DNA of 64,000 nucleotides from Deroplatys truncata (taxonomy: Eukaryota; Arthropoda; Insecta; Mantodea; Mantidae): the NCBI GenBank assembly GCA_030765065.1, contig CM060988.1, positions 201,374,565-201,438,564 on the forward strand, read 5' to 3'. The position numbers and the translations under genes were made by a program. Of the stretch, positions 33,255 to 44,766 are shown one piece after another. Positions within the stretch are counted from its first letter, which is position 1. The number at the start of each line of letters is the position of its first letter. The notes under the pieces were generated by a model. The model did not search any database. It saw only the letters and a program-made list of their open reading frames with translations, and had not been told where the DNA came from.

Positions 33255-33654
33255 TGTTCGACCGAGACATAATAGCTAGCCGGAGGACAGTAAACAAAAA
33301 TTAAATCAAATAACAGTCGCATTCTTTCGAACACTAACACTGCTGCAAATTGCTAACACCAGATGGAGCTACAAACCGAACAAATGAATGACGTCACAAG
33401 ATGGCTTCAACACTGATGTAAACAAACATTATAAGCAATACCGCATCAAATTGGCTACCACACCGTGGGGCTACAATAATGTTAAATAAATACAACATTA
33501 AACCACCGCACACTTTAAAAAAAATTAAAAATTAGAAAATTCAAAACAAATAAAACAAATACCTCGGAAATCGCAAAAAAAATATATATTTGACAAAATT
33601 GTGTATTTCAGTAAGATGCGCACTTACGTTTAATATATTTGCACATCTAATAAA
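33255..33654. other. No recognised feature
   Basis: Very A-rich near 33480-33600. No gene seen. Confidence 0.5.
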
Positions 33655-34030
33655 ATTCATATCTTGAAGTTTTTCTGAACGGTCTATGAAATCCTCCTCA
33701 TTCTGAACACATTTTGGTTAAGCAGGAAAGCGTGTCTTACACCCAAAAGCTTACTTCAGGAAAGACGTAACTTTCGCTGGCACTTTTTATGTTTGAAATG
33801 CTAAGCCATTCTCAGGATGGTATGGAAACAGCAGAAAGTTTCAATCCCAGGAAAGAGCGACCCGCTTTTTAAAAAATTAACTATCATTACACTATCCTGT
33901 ACCCATTCCTCTTCTACCTGCAATAAAATGTGTAATGGCACTATTTCTGTACACGTTTATCTCGATTAACATGAAGAAGATGGAAAAATAAGCTTTGTAC
34001 GAACAGTTTGTATAATACGTTTAAAACGAT
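33655..34030 (+). mobile_element. Family X element, truncated
   Basis: TCATATCTTGAAGTTTTTCT, TTTATCTCGATTAACATGAA and the outer-end AGATGGAAAAATAAGC segments in order. The CCACCC half is absent. Confidence 0.7.
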
Positions 34031-34381
34031 AGCGAGAAGAGACCTATGAATCATACTTGCCAATTTTACATCATCCAGCAAAGCATAATAATTGTGCTAT
34101 GACATCTAATTTAAAATGCGTAATATGTTCAGTGAAGTAAATGCACAAAAATTGTATGTAGAATAAATAGGAAACGTATTCACACTTCACTAACGAAAAC
34201 AGATTTCCGGTCCATATTTCACATTTCATATCATCAACTACAAATATAAAGTGTCACAGAACTGGGAAACTTATATCCCGCAGTCATAGAGCGCCAATAT
34301 AACAAACAATTTACTTGAGGGAGTTGACATTGGAATTCACGTCGTCCATTACTGAATGTTCGCGCCGTGATTATCACACGT
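34031..34381. other. Unique flank of the 119-bp array
   Basis: Only 34305-34381 is recognisable, through its similarity to 19695-19770. Confidence 0.45.
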
Positions 34382-35060
34382 CACTAGTGGTGCTATACAT
34401 TTTGTTACAGCCCAGTGAAGAGGGACCATGATCATGATGAAGGATAGACACACAGATAAGCTCTGGTCTATCACAGGACTGTATACCATACACTAGAGGA
34501 CACTAGTGGTGCTATACATTTTGTTACAGCCCAGTGAAGAGGGACCATGATCATGATGAAGGATAGACACACAGATAAGCTCTGGTCTATCATAGCACTG
34601 TATACCATTTACTAGAGGTCACTAGTGGTGATATACATTTTGTTACAGCCCAGTGAAGGGGGACCATGATCATGATGAAGCATAGACACACAGATAAGCT
34701 CTGGTCTATCATAGCACTGTATACCATTTACTAGAGGTCTCTAGTGGTGCTACACATTTTGTTGTAGCCCAGTGAAGGGGGACCATGATCATGATGAAGG
34801 ATAGACACACAGATAAGCTCTGGTCTATCATAGCACTGTATACCATTTACTAGAGGTCTCTAGTGGTGCTATACATTTTGTTGTAGCCCAGTGAAGGGGG
34901 ACCATGATCATGATGAAGGATAGACACACAGATAAGCTCTGGTCTATCATAGCACTGCATACCATTTACTAGAGGTCACTAGTGGTGATATACATTTTGT
35001 TACAGCCCAGCGAAGGGGGGCCATGATCATGATGAAGGATAGACACACAGATATGCTCTA
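34382..35060. repeat. 119-bp tandem repeat, about 5.7 units
   Basis: Units start at CACTAGTGGTG at 34382, 34501, 34620, 34739, 34858 and 34977. Each carries ACCATGATCATGATGAAG, containing the palindrome CATGATCATG, and GATAGACACACAGATAAGC. Units differ by a few substitutions shared between neighbours, indicating recent amplification. Confidence 0.96.
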
Positions 35061-35611
35061 CCGTATATCTTGGCAGGTATATACATGCAAGAAATGGTAT
35101 TTTTTCCGTTAAAGAAATATTTCTGGCTGTATGCTTCAAACATATGCTCCCCTATGGTAGTAGATTCCAAATTGTGACTATTTAACAAAAGTGCAGGGGC
35201 AGAGCTGTTGCCTACCCCTCCCCAGTTAGGGCGATACATTACGTGTATTTAAGGGCTAATGTTTTATGGGGCCGTGGAATTATTTTAACACTAAACCCGA
35301 CAAAACGCTAGCGATTGCCAATTTACTGGGCTTTTGTTCGCCACCCCAATGCAGCTTATTAAAGGTTTAGTAATCTTAAACAATGGTGTCAGGCCTCTAT
35401 TGTATCGGCGTTTTCATTTTACCCCAGCATTGTAACAATTTTCTTTGATATAAACACAAACGCCGCGAGCGAATTCGAAATTCTACGAATCTTTTTGTTT
35501 TTCTGTTGTCAAGTTTTTCACTGATTAAATGGAGAAGTGATAATACTGGCTGGATGAAACATTGCAGTTATCGTATTCCGTTATCGAGATTTTTCTAGAA
35601 TTACACACTTC
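35061..35611. other. No recognised feature
   Basis: A 70-codon minus frame here has no recognisable similarity. Confidence 0.5.
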
Positions 35612-36803
35612 TACTCTCTCTACTACCTAAAGCAAGCAGAGGAAGTATTACATTCCACGCAAAAATTCGACAGCGAGATTTCACCGAAGGTTCAGTGTCT
35701 TCCAGGGTTGCGACAGGAAGGTTTTCAACAAAAACATCCGATCCCAAACAATCCTTTACAGAGGGCAGATCACCGCACGCAGGCGTGCTTCTATGGCGAC
35801 TCCTGGGAGGGAGGGATGAGGTGAGAGACCTAAAGGGTACAAGCCCAGGCGGGTTCCCTAACGTTTCCAGATAGAACGCCTCCAACGCTGAGTCCCCGAA
35901 GGAGACCTGCCCGAAAGCACCCAGAGGCAGATGTCCAACCGAGTGGACCCTGGACGACGTCACTTAGAAATCTCAACATAACCGCTGTCAGCCTCAACCG
36001 CCGAACACTGTCACCTGCTCCTACAACCCTGAAACAAATGAGAAGGAACATGATGGATACAGGTAACGAGGGGCAGGAGAGTCGTGATAGGTGAACCATC
36101 CCAGCATTCACCTTCTGGCTCGGGGAAACCACGGAAAGCCCATGGGTCAGAGTGGACGTCGCCGGGGATCGAACCGGGGACCTCCCGAATACGAATCGCA
36201 CGCGTTACCGCGGCGCCACTCGGATCGCACTTTAAATACCAAACTTTTCGTTATTTTTTATTTTCTAAAAAATGGCTCTAAAATTTTTTGATTAAAATAT
36301 TTTACGTTTAAGATATTTACATCACAAATGAAGTCATTGTCTTGAATTTTTTGGAAATAGCCTGTGAAGCTCTCCTCATTCAAAATGACTTTTGTATAAT
36401 TGATAAACCGTAAGACATGGACAAAATACGAGTATTAACTGCAAATAAACGTAGAGCTCGTTAAAGAGCACAGTTTGTCAAATTTATCATTTTAGTGGCG
36501 GTAACCATTTCCGAGATATTCTTTGTTACTAGTTTGAATGTTCAAATACTAAACTTATACATTTTGCTAGTGGCAAGCAGCTATTCGCTTTTTTTTCCGT
36601 GGTCTGAAAACTTTAAGGCCATTACATGCGATCCGCTTCTTAAAAACCCGACAAACGCTTTCACTACTTTAACGTTGTATGAAATACGAAATACCTAAAT
36701 GTTTAATGAACGTTTATCTCGATTAGCAATTAGTAGATCGAAGAGCTAACTTGTGTAAGATTAGTTTGTTGAGCAGTGGGTAGAGAAAATAATATGAATG
36801 TAA
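35612..36803 (+). mobile_element. Family X element carrying a SINE
   Basis: X begins CTCTCTACTACCTAAAGC and ends GGTAGAGAAAATAATATGA. X order is interrupted between about 35758 and 36230 by a minus-strand SINE. Its right end directly abuts the next X copy through ATTTTT (36805-36810). Confidence 0.82.
35758..36230 (-). mobile_element. tRNA-derived SINE inside family X
   Basis: Minus strand: GAGTGGCGCCGCGGTAACGC (box A, about 36205-36225), CCGGTTCGATCCCCGG (box B, about 36165-36180), CCATGGGCTTTCCGTGG, CTGGAAACGTTAGGGAACCC. Same family as 43218-43720. Flanks CTTTACA and CTTTAAA are a plausible short TSD. Confidence 0.85.
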
Positions 36804-36810
36804 CATTTTT

Positions 36811-37638
36811 ACTTTCTCTACTAGTATAGTAAGTACGGGAAGTATTGTATTCTACCCAAAAATTCGATACCGAGATTTCACCGGAAATACATGTTTTGAG
36901 ACCCCTGAAATAAAAAATTTTTTTGAAACATGTCCGTGTGTGTCTATGAACAGCATAACTCAGAAAAGAACAGTCGGATAAACACCAAACTTGGTATTTA
37001 GGTTGAGTATCTTTCAGAGATGCGACAGGAAGGTTTTCAAGAAAATCCCCCCACCCCCACCCCAGATTACCCTTTCCATGGAACATTTTTCGAAAATGTT
37101 AATGTTCTCGAAAATGGCTCTAACGATTTTGATTAAAATATCAAATGTTTAAGATATTTTCATGACAAATGAAATGTATATCTCGAATTTTCTGGGAATG
37201 TCTCTAAAAGTATTCTTCATTGTGAACGACTTTTGCATAACTGGTAAACCATAAGAGATAGACAAAATTTTACTACACAAAAAATGTAGATCGTGTTAAA
37301 ATACACAATTTATGTCATATATATTTTTTTTGTTGAGTGAACCATTTTCGAGATTTTGCTTGTTATTCCCTTAAATTTTCCAATACTTATACTTTTTCTT
37401 AAATTCGTTATTCATTTTTTTTATGTACTGGACATACAAAGAGAATGGAATACTCCACATAGCAACCAGCTCTTAAAATATTTGACTATGGCTCAAAGCC
37501 TACCATATTCCCCTTGCATCTACAAGAAAATTAGCAATAAGATTAACATCTCGATTTACATGAAGCATATGGAGAATAAGCGTTTGTAAAAATAGTTTGT
37601 ACAAGAGTAGACAAAGTCATGTGAGTGTAACACGTAAG
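36811..37638 (+). mobile_element. Family X element, full length
   Basis: 828 bp from ACTTTCTCTACTAGTATAG to GTCATGTGAGTGTAACACG. Flanked by ATTTTT (36805-36810) and ATTTTA (37639-37644). Confidence 0.9.

Positions 37639-37642
<4 letters not shown>

Positions 37643-37682
<40 letters not shown>
37643..37682. repeat. (TA)n microsatellite
   Basis: About 20 TA units at the right edge of an X copy. Confidence 0.96.
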
Positions 37683-37683
<1 letters not shown>

Positions 37684-38209
37684 CTTGACAATATCAACAA
37701 CATAAATATGTTAAGTTAAAACATTTATGTGGAAAATAGTAAAACCGTTTGATAATTCCTGATTTTGAAATTATTTTCCTACTCCATCACCATCAAAACA
37801 GATTGACACCACAATTTCAGGTATTATGGGGAAAGAAAGAAACAAAGATAAACCTTCCTCTACTACATGTATACAAAAATGTTGTAAACCGCATACATAA
37901 AAAATTGTTTAAAAACGGTACACCTTTCGAAAATGAAAAAAATACTGAAAAAGCCATAACAAGTAAAATAATGAGCGGTCGCTTTGTGACCCGGCGAAGA
38001 TCGCGTATATGCATGATTCGCTTGCACTGCAGTGATCTCGGTATGATCCGCTAGCTCACTAGCGGGAATGACCTGCTCAAGGCTACGCTTATCGGTTGTG
38101 AACGTCAACGTAAAGACTAGAGTTGGTTCACTGTGCATGTCAAAAGTGAACAGTTATTCAAATAGTTATGCTGTATGTGAATTATGTTAGATTTGCTCTT
38201 GTCTTGCTG
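37683..38209. other. No recognised feature
   Basis: Overlapping short frames on both strands (37749-38138) with no recognisable similarity. Confidence 0.45.
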
Positions 38210-38510
38210 TTAGTTCATTGGAACAATTTTCGTGCGATACATATGCAAAAACGGAACCATGTAGAGAATTTTATGAGACATTCCTGGTATTGCAGTTCCA
38301 AATAGTGATGCTGTCAGATGTCTGGTTAACAAGTATAGGACAACGGGATCGCTAAAGACTAAACCTAAGAAGTGAAAAACACAAGTTCTAACGGAGGAAA
38401 AAATTGACGAAATTGGATTCGGACGCTCTCCAAAGAAGTCTCAAAGACGTGTTGCACAGCAAGTGGGTGTTTTAAAAACCTCTGTTCATATAGCTGCTAA
38501 ACTTTTAAAA

Positions 38511-41121
38511 CTTTTTTTCCTCTTTTTCATTTTATGTCGCTTTAACTCCCTGGTCATATCCCGAAGGATCTGTTGGTGGATAATCTTAGAACAATATGTT
38601 ATGGAGTTAGCCTTCTAGGTCTCATCCCTGTAACCACACGCTTCATGCCGTGCAGATGGCATTAGGTGTTGTCCACTCCAACCGCCGCCCTCACACAGAA
38701 AGGCAGACAGTTAGCCCTCTAGGTCTCATCCCTGTAACCACTGCTTCATGCCGTGCAGATGGCAATAGGGTGCCGTCCAGTCTAACCGCCGCCCTCGCAC
38801 AGAAAGGCGGACAGTTAGCCTTCTAGGTCTCATCCCTGTAACCACCTGCTTCATGCCGTGCAGATGGCATTAGGGTGCCGTCCAGTCTAACCGCCGCCCT
38901 CACACAGAAAGCAGACAGTCAGCCCTCTAGGTCTCATCCCTGTAACCACTGATTCATGCCGTCCAGATTGCATTAGGGTGCCGTCCAGTCCAACCGCCGC
39001 CCTCACACAGAAAGGCGGACAGTTAGCCTTCTAGGTCTCATCCCTGTAACCACCTGCTTCATGCCGTGCAGATGGCATTAGGGTGCCGTCCAGTCCAACC
39101 GCCGCCCTCACACAGAAAGGCGGACAGTTAGCCTTCTAGGTCTCATCCCTGTAACCACCTGCTTCATGCCGTGCAGATGGCATTAGGGTGCCGTCCAGTC
39201 CAACCGCTGCCCTCACACAGAAAGGCGGACAGTTAGCCTTCTAGGTCTCATCCCTGTAACCACCTGCTTCATGTCGTGCAGATGGCATTAGGGTGCCGTC
39301 CAGTCTAACCGCCGCCCTCACACAGAGAGGCGGACAGTTAGCCTTCTAGGTCTCATCCCTGTAACCACCTGCTTCATGCCGTGCAGATGGCACTAGGTTG
39401 CCGTCTAGTCCAACCGCCGCCCTCACACAGAAAGGCGGACAGTTAGCCTTCTAGGTCTCATCCCTGAAACCACCTGCTTCATGCCGTGCAGATGGAATTA
39501 GGGTCCCGGCCAGTCTAACCGCCGCCCTCACACAGAAAGGCGGACAGTTAGCCTTCTAGGTCTCATCCCTGTAACCACCTGTTTCATGTCGTGGAGATGG
39601 CATTAGGGTGCCGTCCAGTCCAACCGCCGCCCTCACACAGAAAGGCGGACAGTTAGCCTTCTAGGTCTCATCCCTGTAACCACCTACTTCATGCCGTGCA
39701 GATGGCACTAGGGTGCCGTCCAGTCTAACCGCCGCCCTCACACAGAAAGCAGACAGTCAGCCCTCTAGGTCTCATCCCTTAACCACTGATTCATGCCGTC
39801 CAGATGGCATTAGGGTGCCGTCCAGTCCAACCGCCGCCCTCACACAGAAAGGCGGACAGTTAGCCTTCTAGGTCTCATCCCTGTAACCACCTGCTTCATG
39901 CCGTGCAGATGGCATTAGGGTGCCGTCCAGTCCAACCGCCGCCCTCACACAGAAAGGCGGACAGTTAGCCTTCTAGGTCTCATCCCTGTAACCACCTGCT
40001 TCATGCCGTGCAGATGGCATTAGGGTGCCGTCCAGTCCAACCGCCGCCCTCACACAGAAAGGCGGACAGTTAGCCTTCTAGGTCTCATCCCTGTAACCAC
40101 CTGCTTCATGTCGTGCAGATGGCATTAGGGTGCCGTCCAGTCTAACCGCCGCCCTCACACAGAGAGGCGGACAGTTAGCCTTCTAGGTCTCATCCCTGTA
40201 ACCACCTGCTTCATGCCGTGCAGATGGCACTAGGTTGCCGTCTAGTCCAACCGCCGCCCTCACACAGAAAGGCGGACAGTTAGCCTTCTAGGTCTCATCC
40301 CTGAAACCACCTGCTTCATGCCGTGCAGATGGAATTAGGGTCCCGGCCAGTCTAACCGCCGCCCTCACACAGAAAGGCGGACAGTTAGCCTTCTAGGTCT
40401 CATCCCTGTAACCACCTGTTTCATGTCGTGGAGATGGCATTAGGGTGCCGTCCAGTCCAACCGCCGCCCTCACACAGAAAGGCGGACAGTTAGCCTTCTA
40501 GGTCTCATCCCTGTAACCACCTACTTCATGCCGTGCAGATGGCACTAGGGTGCCGTCCAGTCTAACCGCCGCCCTCAGACAGAAAGATGGACAGTTAGCC
40601 TTCTAGGTCTCATTCCTGTAACCACGTGCTTCATGTCGTGCAGATGGAATTAGGGTGCCGTCCAGTCCAACCGCCGCCCTCACACAGAAAGATGGACAGT
40701 TAGCCTTCTAGGTCTCATCCCTGTAACCACCTACTTCATGCCGTGCAGATGGCATTAGGGTGCCGTCCAGTCCAACCGCCGCCCTCAGACAGAAAGATGG
40801 ACAGCTAGCCTTCTAGGTCTCATCCCTGTAACCACCTGCTTCATGCCGTGCAGATGGTATTAGGGTGCCGTCCAATCTAACTGCTTGCATTGTCTGTATA
40901 TAGATGGCATAGCATTCGCTATTACCACTTATTTTTTCATTTTACTATTGTTTTAGGCTTAAGGTTGAACTTGGGTCGTGGTATTAAATATCCAATATGG
41001 CATTTACCTTGGGGACTGAGGAAAACCATGAAAAAACCTCAGACAAATTGGTCGGACCACGGGATTTGAACCCGCGACCTCCCGGCCACAGACTTTGCCG
41101 CCTGAGCCATCCCGCACGGTC
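38511..41121 (-). mobile_element. Composite SINE-VNTR retroposon, copy 1
   Basis: A 2611-bp unit on the minus strand with a perfect 9-bp TSD CTTTTAAAA (38502-38510 and 41122-41130). Parts in order of transcription: a tRNA-like head with GCGGGATGGCTCAGGCGGCA (box A, about 41095-41115) and CGCGGGTTCAAATCCCG (box B, about 41062-41080). A body follows with GTCTGAGGTTTTTTCATGG and AATACCACGACCC, then about 22 tandem 105-bp units, then a tail CACCAACAGATCC...GGGAGTTAAAGCGACATAAA with an A-rich end. Head, body, VNTR and tail all recur, in order, at 53961-54825. No coding capacity; mobilisation presumably by a LINE, as for SINEs. Confidence 0.9.
38606..40885 (-). repeat. 105-bp VNTR of the composite retroposon, ~22 units
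   Basis: Each unit carries GTTAGCCTTCTAGGTCTCAT, CCACCTGCTTCATGCCGTGC, TAGGGTGCCGTCCAGTC and CCGCCGCCCTCACACAG on the plus strand, repeating every 104-105 bp. Marker variants (CACTAGGTTGCCGTCTAG, CCCTGAAACC, GGGTCCCGGCC, GTTTCATGTCGTGGAG) occur twice, 837 bp apart, giving an eight-unit higher-order repeat. Confidence 0.97.
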
Positions 41122-41382
41122 CTTTTAAAATTGAAACTCCACAGAGTGACATCATAACCCCATGAGGAAAGAAATACCAAAAATGTACCATCTTATAACA
41201 AGGTTAGTACTCGTGCACGTTACTCTTGATTATGTAACGCGGGAGTTTAAGAATGGAAAGCCCCGCCGTCTAGGAGCACACATACACGCGATCCGGGCTA
41301 GACCATAATACTAGTCTTTTGCTTTTTCTGCACCTTAAAAAAACACGCATATTCTGTAGGTTTATTTGGCTGCTAGAATTTT

Positions 41383-41860
41383 AACTTTCTCTACCACATA
41401 CCTATGGTAGTATTGTATTGCACCTACATATTTGCTATCCAGAATCCCGAAATACTTGCTTTGAACCGCTGCGTGTGCGTGTGCTTTCTCAAAAATAGCT
41501 GTAGTGATTTTTATTAAAATACCATACGTTTAAGATATTTTCCTGACAAAATCATAAAGCTTCTACCAAAAGCCTGTGAAATACCTTTTCATTCCGAATG
41601 ACTTTTGTATAACGTTGTTTAATTGGTTAACTTTTACTATAAGACCTGGCAAAAAATTTATCAGTCAGAAAAATGTATGTCGGAAATGACGTATTCGTAT
41701 GAATTTTGCAAGACTCGATAATCTTTTAAAGCGTCAAGTCACCATTCGTTTGTTTCTCGTAATATCATGCAATGAATGGTATTTCAAAGCTAGCATATAC
41801 TGACCCGCATCTATCATTTCAGTCTGTTGTAATCCTCCTGTGCCCACAAAGAAACACAGT
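41383..41860 (+). mobile_element. Family X element, truncated
   Basis: AACTTTCTCTACCACATACC start, ATACCATACGTTTAAGATAT interior. The outer end is missing. Confidence 0.75.
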
Positions 41861-41904
41861 AGCTGCTCGTGAGCATAACGTTTATGATATTGAGTCAGTA
41901 TTTT

Positions 41905-42480
41905 TAACGCTTAAATATCAGTCTAATTATATAAATTAATACCAGCCCGCCTTAAAGCAATATCTGTATGTAATAATATATAAAGTGTACGTAAAAGTCA
42001 TTGTATAATAATGTTATGTTAATGTATTATGTAGTTTAACAATGTAGGAGCTGTGAGAATAGAAGCAAGCTGCTTTCCGTAGCAAACAGAATTACAAAGT
42101 AAAAGTCGATAGTTGGTATCAATGAGGTAACCTTGAGAAAACAATAAATTAGAAAGTTTAATAATGCTAGTAATAATTCTTGGAAAATAATAATGTATTA
42201 TTTAAAACAGTTTTTAAATAGCCAATCAAAAACTAGAAAAAGCTTAAGTTAAATAAAAGTATTATTGGAGTAGGCTTAGCCAATTTGAGACTTGAAATAG
42301 AGGAAATATACAAATTCAGCGGCAGGCGCTACAAGATTGCGTACCCGATCGGTACGATGCAGGTTAGGTGTGAGACATAGAAAATTCATTGCGGTGAGAA
42401 TAATATAAAGTTTACGTGTTAAAAAGTACAATTAACAATAATCTCACAGCTCTACGGTAGGATATATCAGTGAAGTGTTA
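41905..42480 (-). repeat. Inverted partial copy of the 24.5/28.8-kb direct repeat
   Basis: On the minus strand, segments such as ACACTTCACTGATATATCC, TAAACTTTATATTATTCTCA, AAGTCTCAAATTGGC and TACATTATTGTTAAACTACA follow the order of 24870-25430. The first third of the repeat is absent. Confidence 0.72.
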
Positions 42481-42485
42481 TGGCA

Positions 42486-43020
42486 TAGTGTGAAGGCTGG
42501 CATAGGACGACAAGTCGCTCTGATTTCACCAGATATACTGCCAGCTAACTGTCGACCATGTGACGTTTGGTTGTGGGGATATTTGTAAGATCGTGTCTAT
42601 CAGGGACATAAAGGATGGCATAGGACGACATGTCGCTCTGATTTCACCAGATATACTGCCAGCAACTGTCGACCATGTGACGTTTGGTTGTGGGGATATT
42701 TGTAAGATCGTGCCCATCAGGGACATGAAGGATGGCATAGGACATGTCGCTCTGATTTCACCAGATATACTGCCAGCAACTGTCGACCATGTGACGTTTG
42801 GTTGTGGGGATATTTGTAAGATCGTGCCCATCAGGGACATGAAGGATGGCATAGGACATGTCGCTCTGATTTCACCAGATATACTGCCAGCAACTGTCGA
42901 CCATGTGACGTTTGGTTGTGGGGATATTTGTAAGATCGTGTCTATCAGGGACATGAAGGATGGCATACGACATGTCGCTCTGATATGCTGCCAGCAACTG
43001 TCGAATTGGGAGACCTTGTT
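42486..43020. repeat. 114-bp tandem repeat, about 4.5 units
   Basis: CTGTCGACCATGTGACGTTT recurs at about 42550, 42667, 42781 and 42895 (spacing 117, then 114). The last partial unit ends near 43010. The unit is 38 codons long, so the array is open in one frame on each strand: plus 42560-43117 (185 codons, MTFGCGDICKIV unit) and minus 43110-42526 (194 codons, ILQISPQPNVTWSTV unit). Neither repeat peptide resembles a known domain. The non-repetitive start of the minus frame (AWAQEKGIKEQTYDNG) could be an older coding piece, but I cannot support a gene. Confidence 0.9.
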
Positions 43021-43217
43021 GAACAGTGTTTGTAACAACAGTTCCGAATCGCCGTTATCATATGTTTGTTCTTTTATGCCCTTTTCCTGCGCCCATGCCA
43101 TCATGTTCACACCATAATTTCACCTGAAGGTAAGATTTGGAACTAATTATTTTTGGCATAATTCGCGTGTGCCTTGGTTAATCACCGTAACTGTATTTCA
43201 CACACCTACGATCATTA

Positions 43218-43720
43218 ACTGAGCGAGGTGGCGCTGTGGTTGCGTGCGCGACTCCACTTCGGGAGCTCCTGGGTTCGATCCCCGTCGACCATCTTCTGAC
43301 CCATGGGTTTCTCGTGGCTTCCCCCAGGTCGGCAGGAGAATGCTGTGGTTGTTCATCTTGCACCACGGCTCTCCTGGACCTCACTTTCTGCACCCATCAT
43401 CTTCCTTGTCATGTGTTCCAGGGTTGTACGATCAGGCGACAGTGTTCGGCGGTTTGTGTGGGACTGCTCAGTTATGTCCCGCCCCGGGGGTTCAGGTGGC
43501 TTGTGGCTGGACGCGGGCGGCGTAGGATGCGTTTAATCTGGAAACGTTACGGACCCCATTCATGCTTGCTCCCGTCGTCATATAGATCTGGTCTCTCCCC
43601 TCGTATCTCCCTTCCTCCCAGGATCACTGTAGAAGTAAAAAGGGCCGTTACGGCCTACTTGCGGTGTTCTACACCGGTTATGGCAGCACCTCCTTCGTTC
43701 GTACCCTTACACTTTACCTG
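43218..43720 (+). mobile_element. tRNA-derived SINE with 9-bp TSD
   Basis: Flanked by CGATCATTA at 43209-43217 and 43721-43729. GAGCGAGGTGGCGCTGTGGT (box A), TGGGTTCGATCCCCG (box B), CCATGGGTTTCTCGTGGC, CAGTGTTCGGCGG and CTGGAAACGTTACGG match the SINE at 35758-36230. The 222-codon frame inside it is fortuitous. Confidence 0.92.
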
Positions 43721-43764
43721 CGATCATTACAGTCCGTGCCACGCTGAACATCTTCACCCGCTAC

Positions 43765-44249
43765 AAGTAATGTTTGTTTCTTATTATCGCAGGGGACTCG
43801 GCGCTGCCCCAGTGAGGATATTGCACTTATGCCCCACAAGGGGGCGCCCCCAGGAGAGAGGAGACACCGGGAGGCCAGAACCAGGATTGACGACACAGCA
43901 GTGACAGGGTCCCTACAGTCGGACAGGCAACCGGGGACCCCCACCGTACACAGAGGATCCAACATCCCACTCTGAAGTGCGGTCCGTTTAATCCCGCAAC
44001 CAGCCAAAAACCGAGGGACGGAGAAGGTTCCGAGAGAGCATCCTTTTTTGCTGCCACGCCGCACCGAAACACCATCGCCTACACTTCCAACCCCGAAACA
44101 CACCTAACGGCGTGAAAGATGAAACGCCAGTATTTGCCTGAAGACCCGGGAAAGCCGCCGAAAAAACCCATGGGCTATCGACGGGAATCGAACCCGGGAC
44201 CTCCGGATGCGAGTCGCACGTGTTAACAGGGCACCACCTCACTCGGCAG
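43765..44249 (-). mobile_element. tRNA-derived SINE, inverted neighbour
   Basis: Minus strand: CCGAGTGAGGTGGTGCCCTG (box A, about 44225-44247), CCCGGGTTCGATTCCCG (box B, about 44185-44202), CCATGGGTTTTTTCGGCGG. Head resembles 43218; the body diverges. TSD unclear. Confidence 0.82.
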
Positions 44250-44760
44250 AAACAATGTTACTATTTAGTGCAAAAGCTGCTCGAAAAAAGAAATCAGTTG
44301 TACAAGTAACGATAATTTATTTTGTAATCTCTTAGGTTTAATAGAGCTAAAAGTTTATACGTATGATTTATGCTGATTGTTTGGCACCAACGATAATGCT
44401 ACCATAAGCTTGTGAGCAAATAATTAGTACGAATCGCGAAGCCTTGGTTATGACAACGAACGCTAATATTCGCACCTCTGGGCATATAATCAAGATATAT
44501 TCCCGACAGTCGGACACCCATTTCAATTTCCGGGACCTGTGATTGGCTGCTTGACCACGTTACCGGAATTAATTCGCGGATATTACTTCCCGACCACAGT
44601 GCCGGCGCGACGCAGCTTGAGACCAGAATATACCTACAAAACTGCATTTGCTGGAGGCGGCGCTTGGTCGGAAATCTCATTTGTTCCTTTCCCTGCTCAG
44701 GCGTATCCAAACCAATGGAGATAAACTTTCATTACACACAGCAGGTAAACCGACTGTCAG
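44250..44760. other. No recognised feature
   Basis: A 103-codon minus frame (44399-44710) has no recognisable similarity. Confidence 0.45.
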
Positions 44761-44766
44761 ATTTTT

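Larger units (their letters stand above)
38210..41175 (+). pseudogene. Mariner-type transposase N-terminus split by a composite retroposon
   Basis: The plus strand reads FYETFPGIAVPNSDAVRCLV (about 38270-38325, with a frameshift), NKYRTTGSLKTKPKK, VLTEEKIDEIG, SPKKSQRRVAQQVGVLKTS and HIAAKLLKL up to 38510. The sentence continues at 41122-41155 with LLKLKLHRVTS, exactly what follows in this transposase group. The 2.6-kb retroposon lies between, flanked by CTTTTAAAA on both sides. Only the DNA-binding third survives; no catalytic motif seen. Confidence 0.8.

Noticed and set aside
37749-38138. Possible small host genes on both strands
   Set aside because: Overlapping antisense frames of similar length with no family resemblance; chance is the simplest explanation.
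38606-40885. CRISPR-like or centromeric satellite array
   Set aside because: There are no spacers, and units are contiguous 105-bp monomers. The array lies inside a retroposon with TSDs and a head and tail, so it is a VNTR of that element.
43236-43904. 222-codon plus-strand ORF
   Set aside because: Runs through a SINE with TSDs and into the next one. Composition reflects GC-rich SINE sequence.
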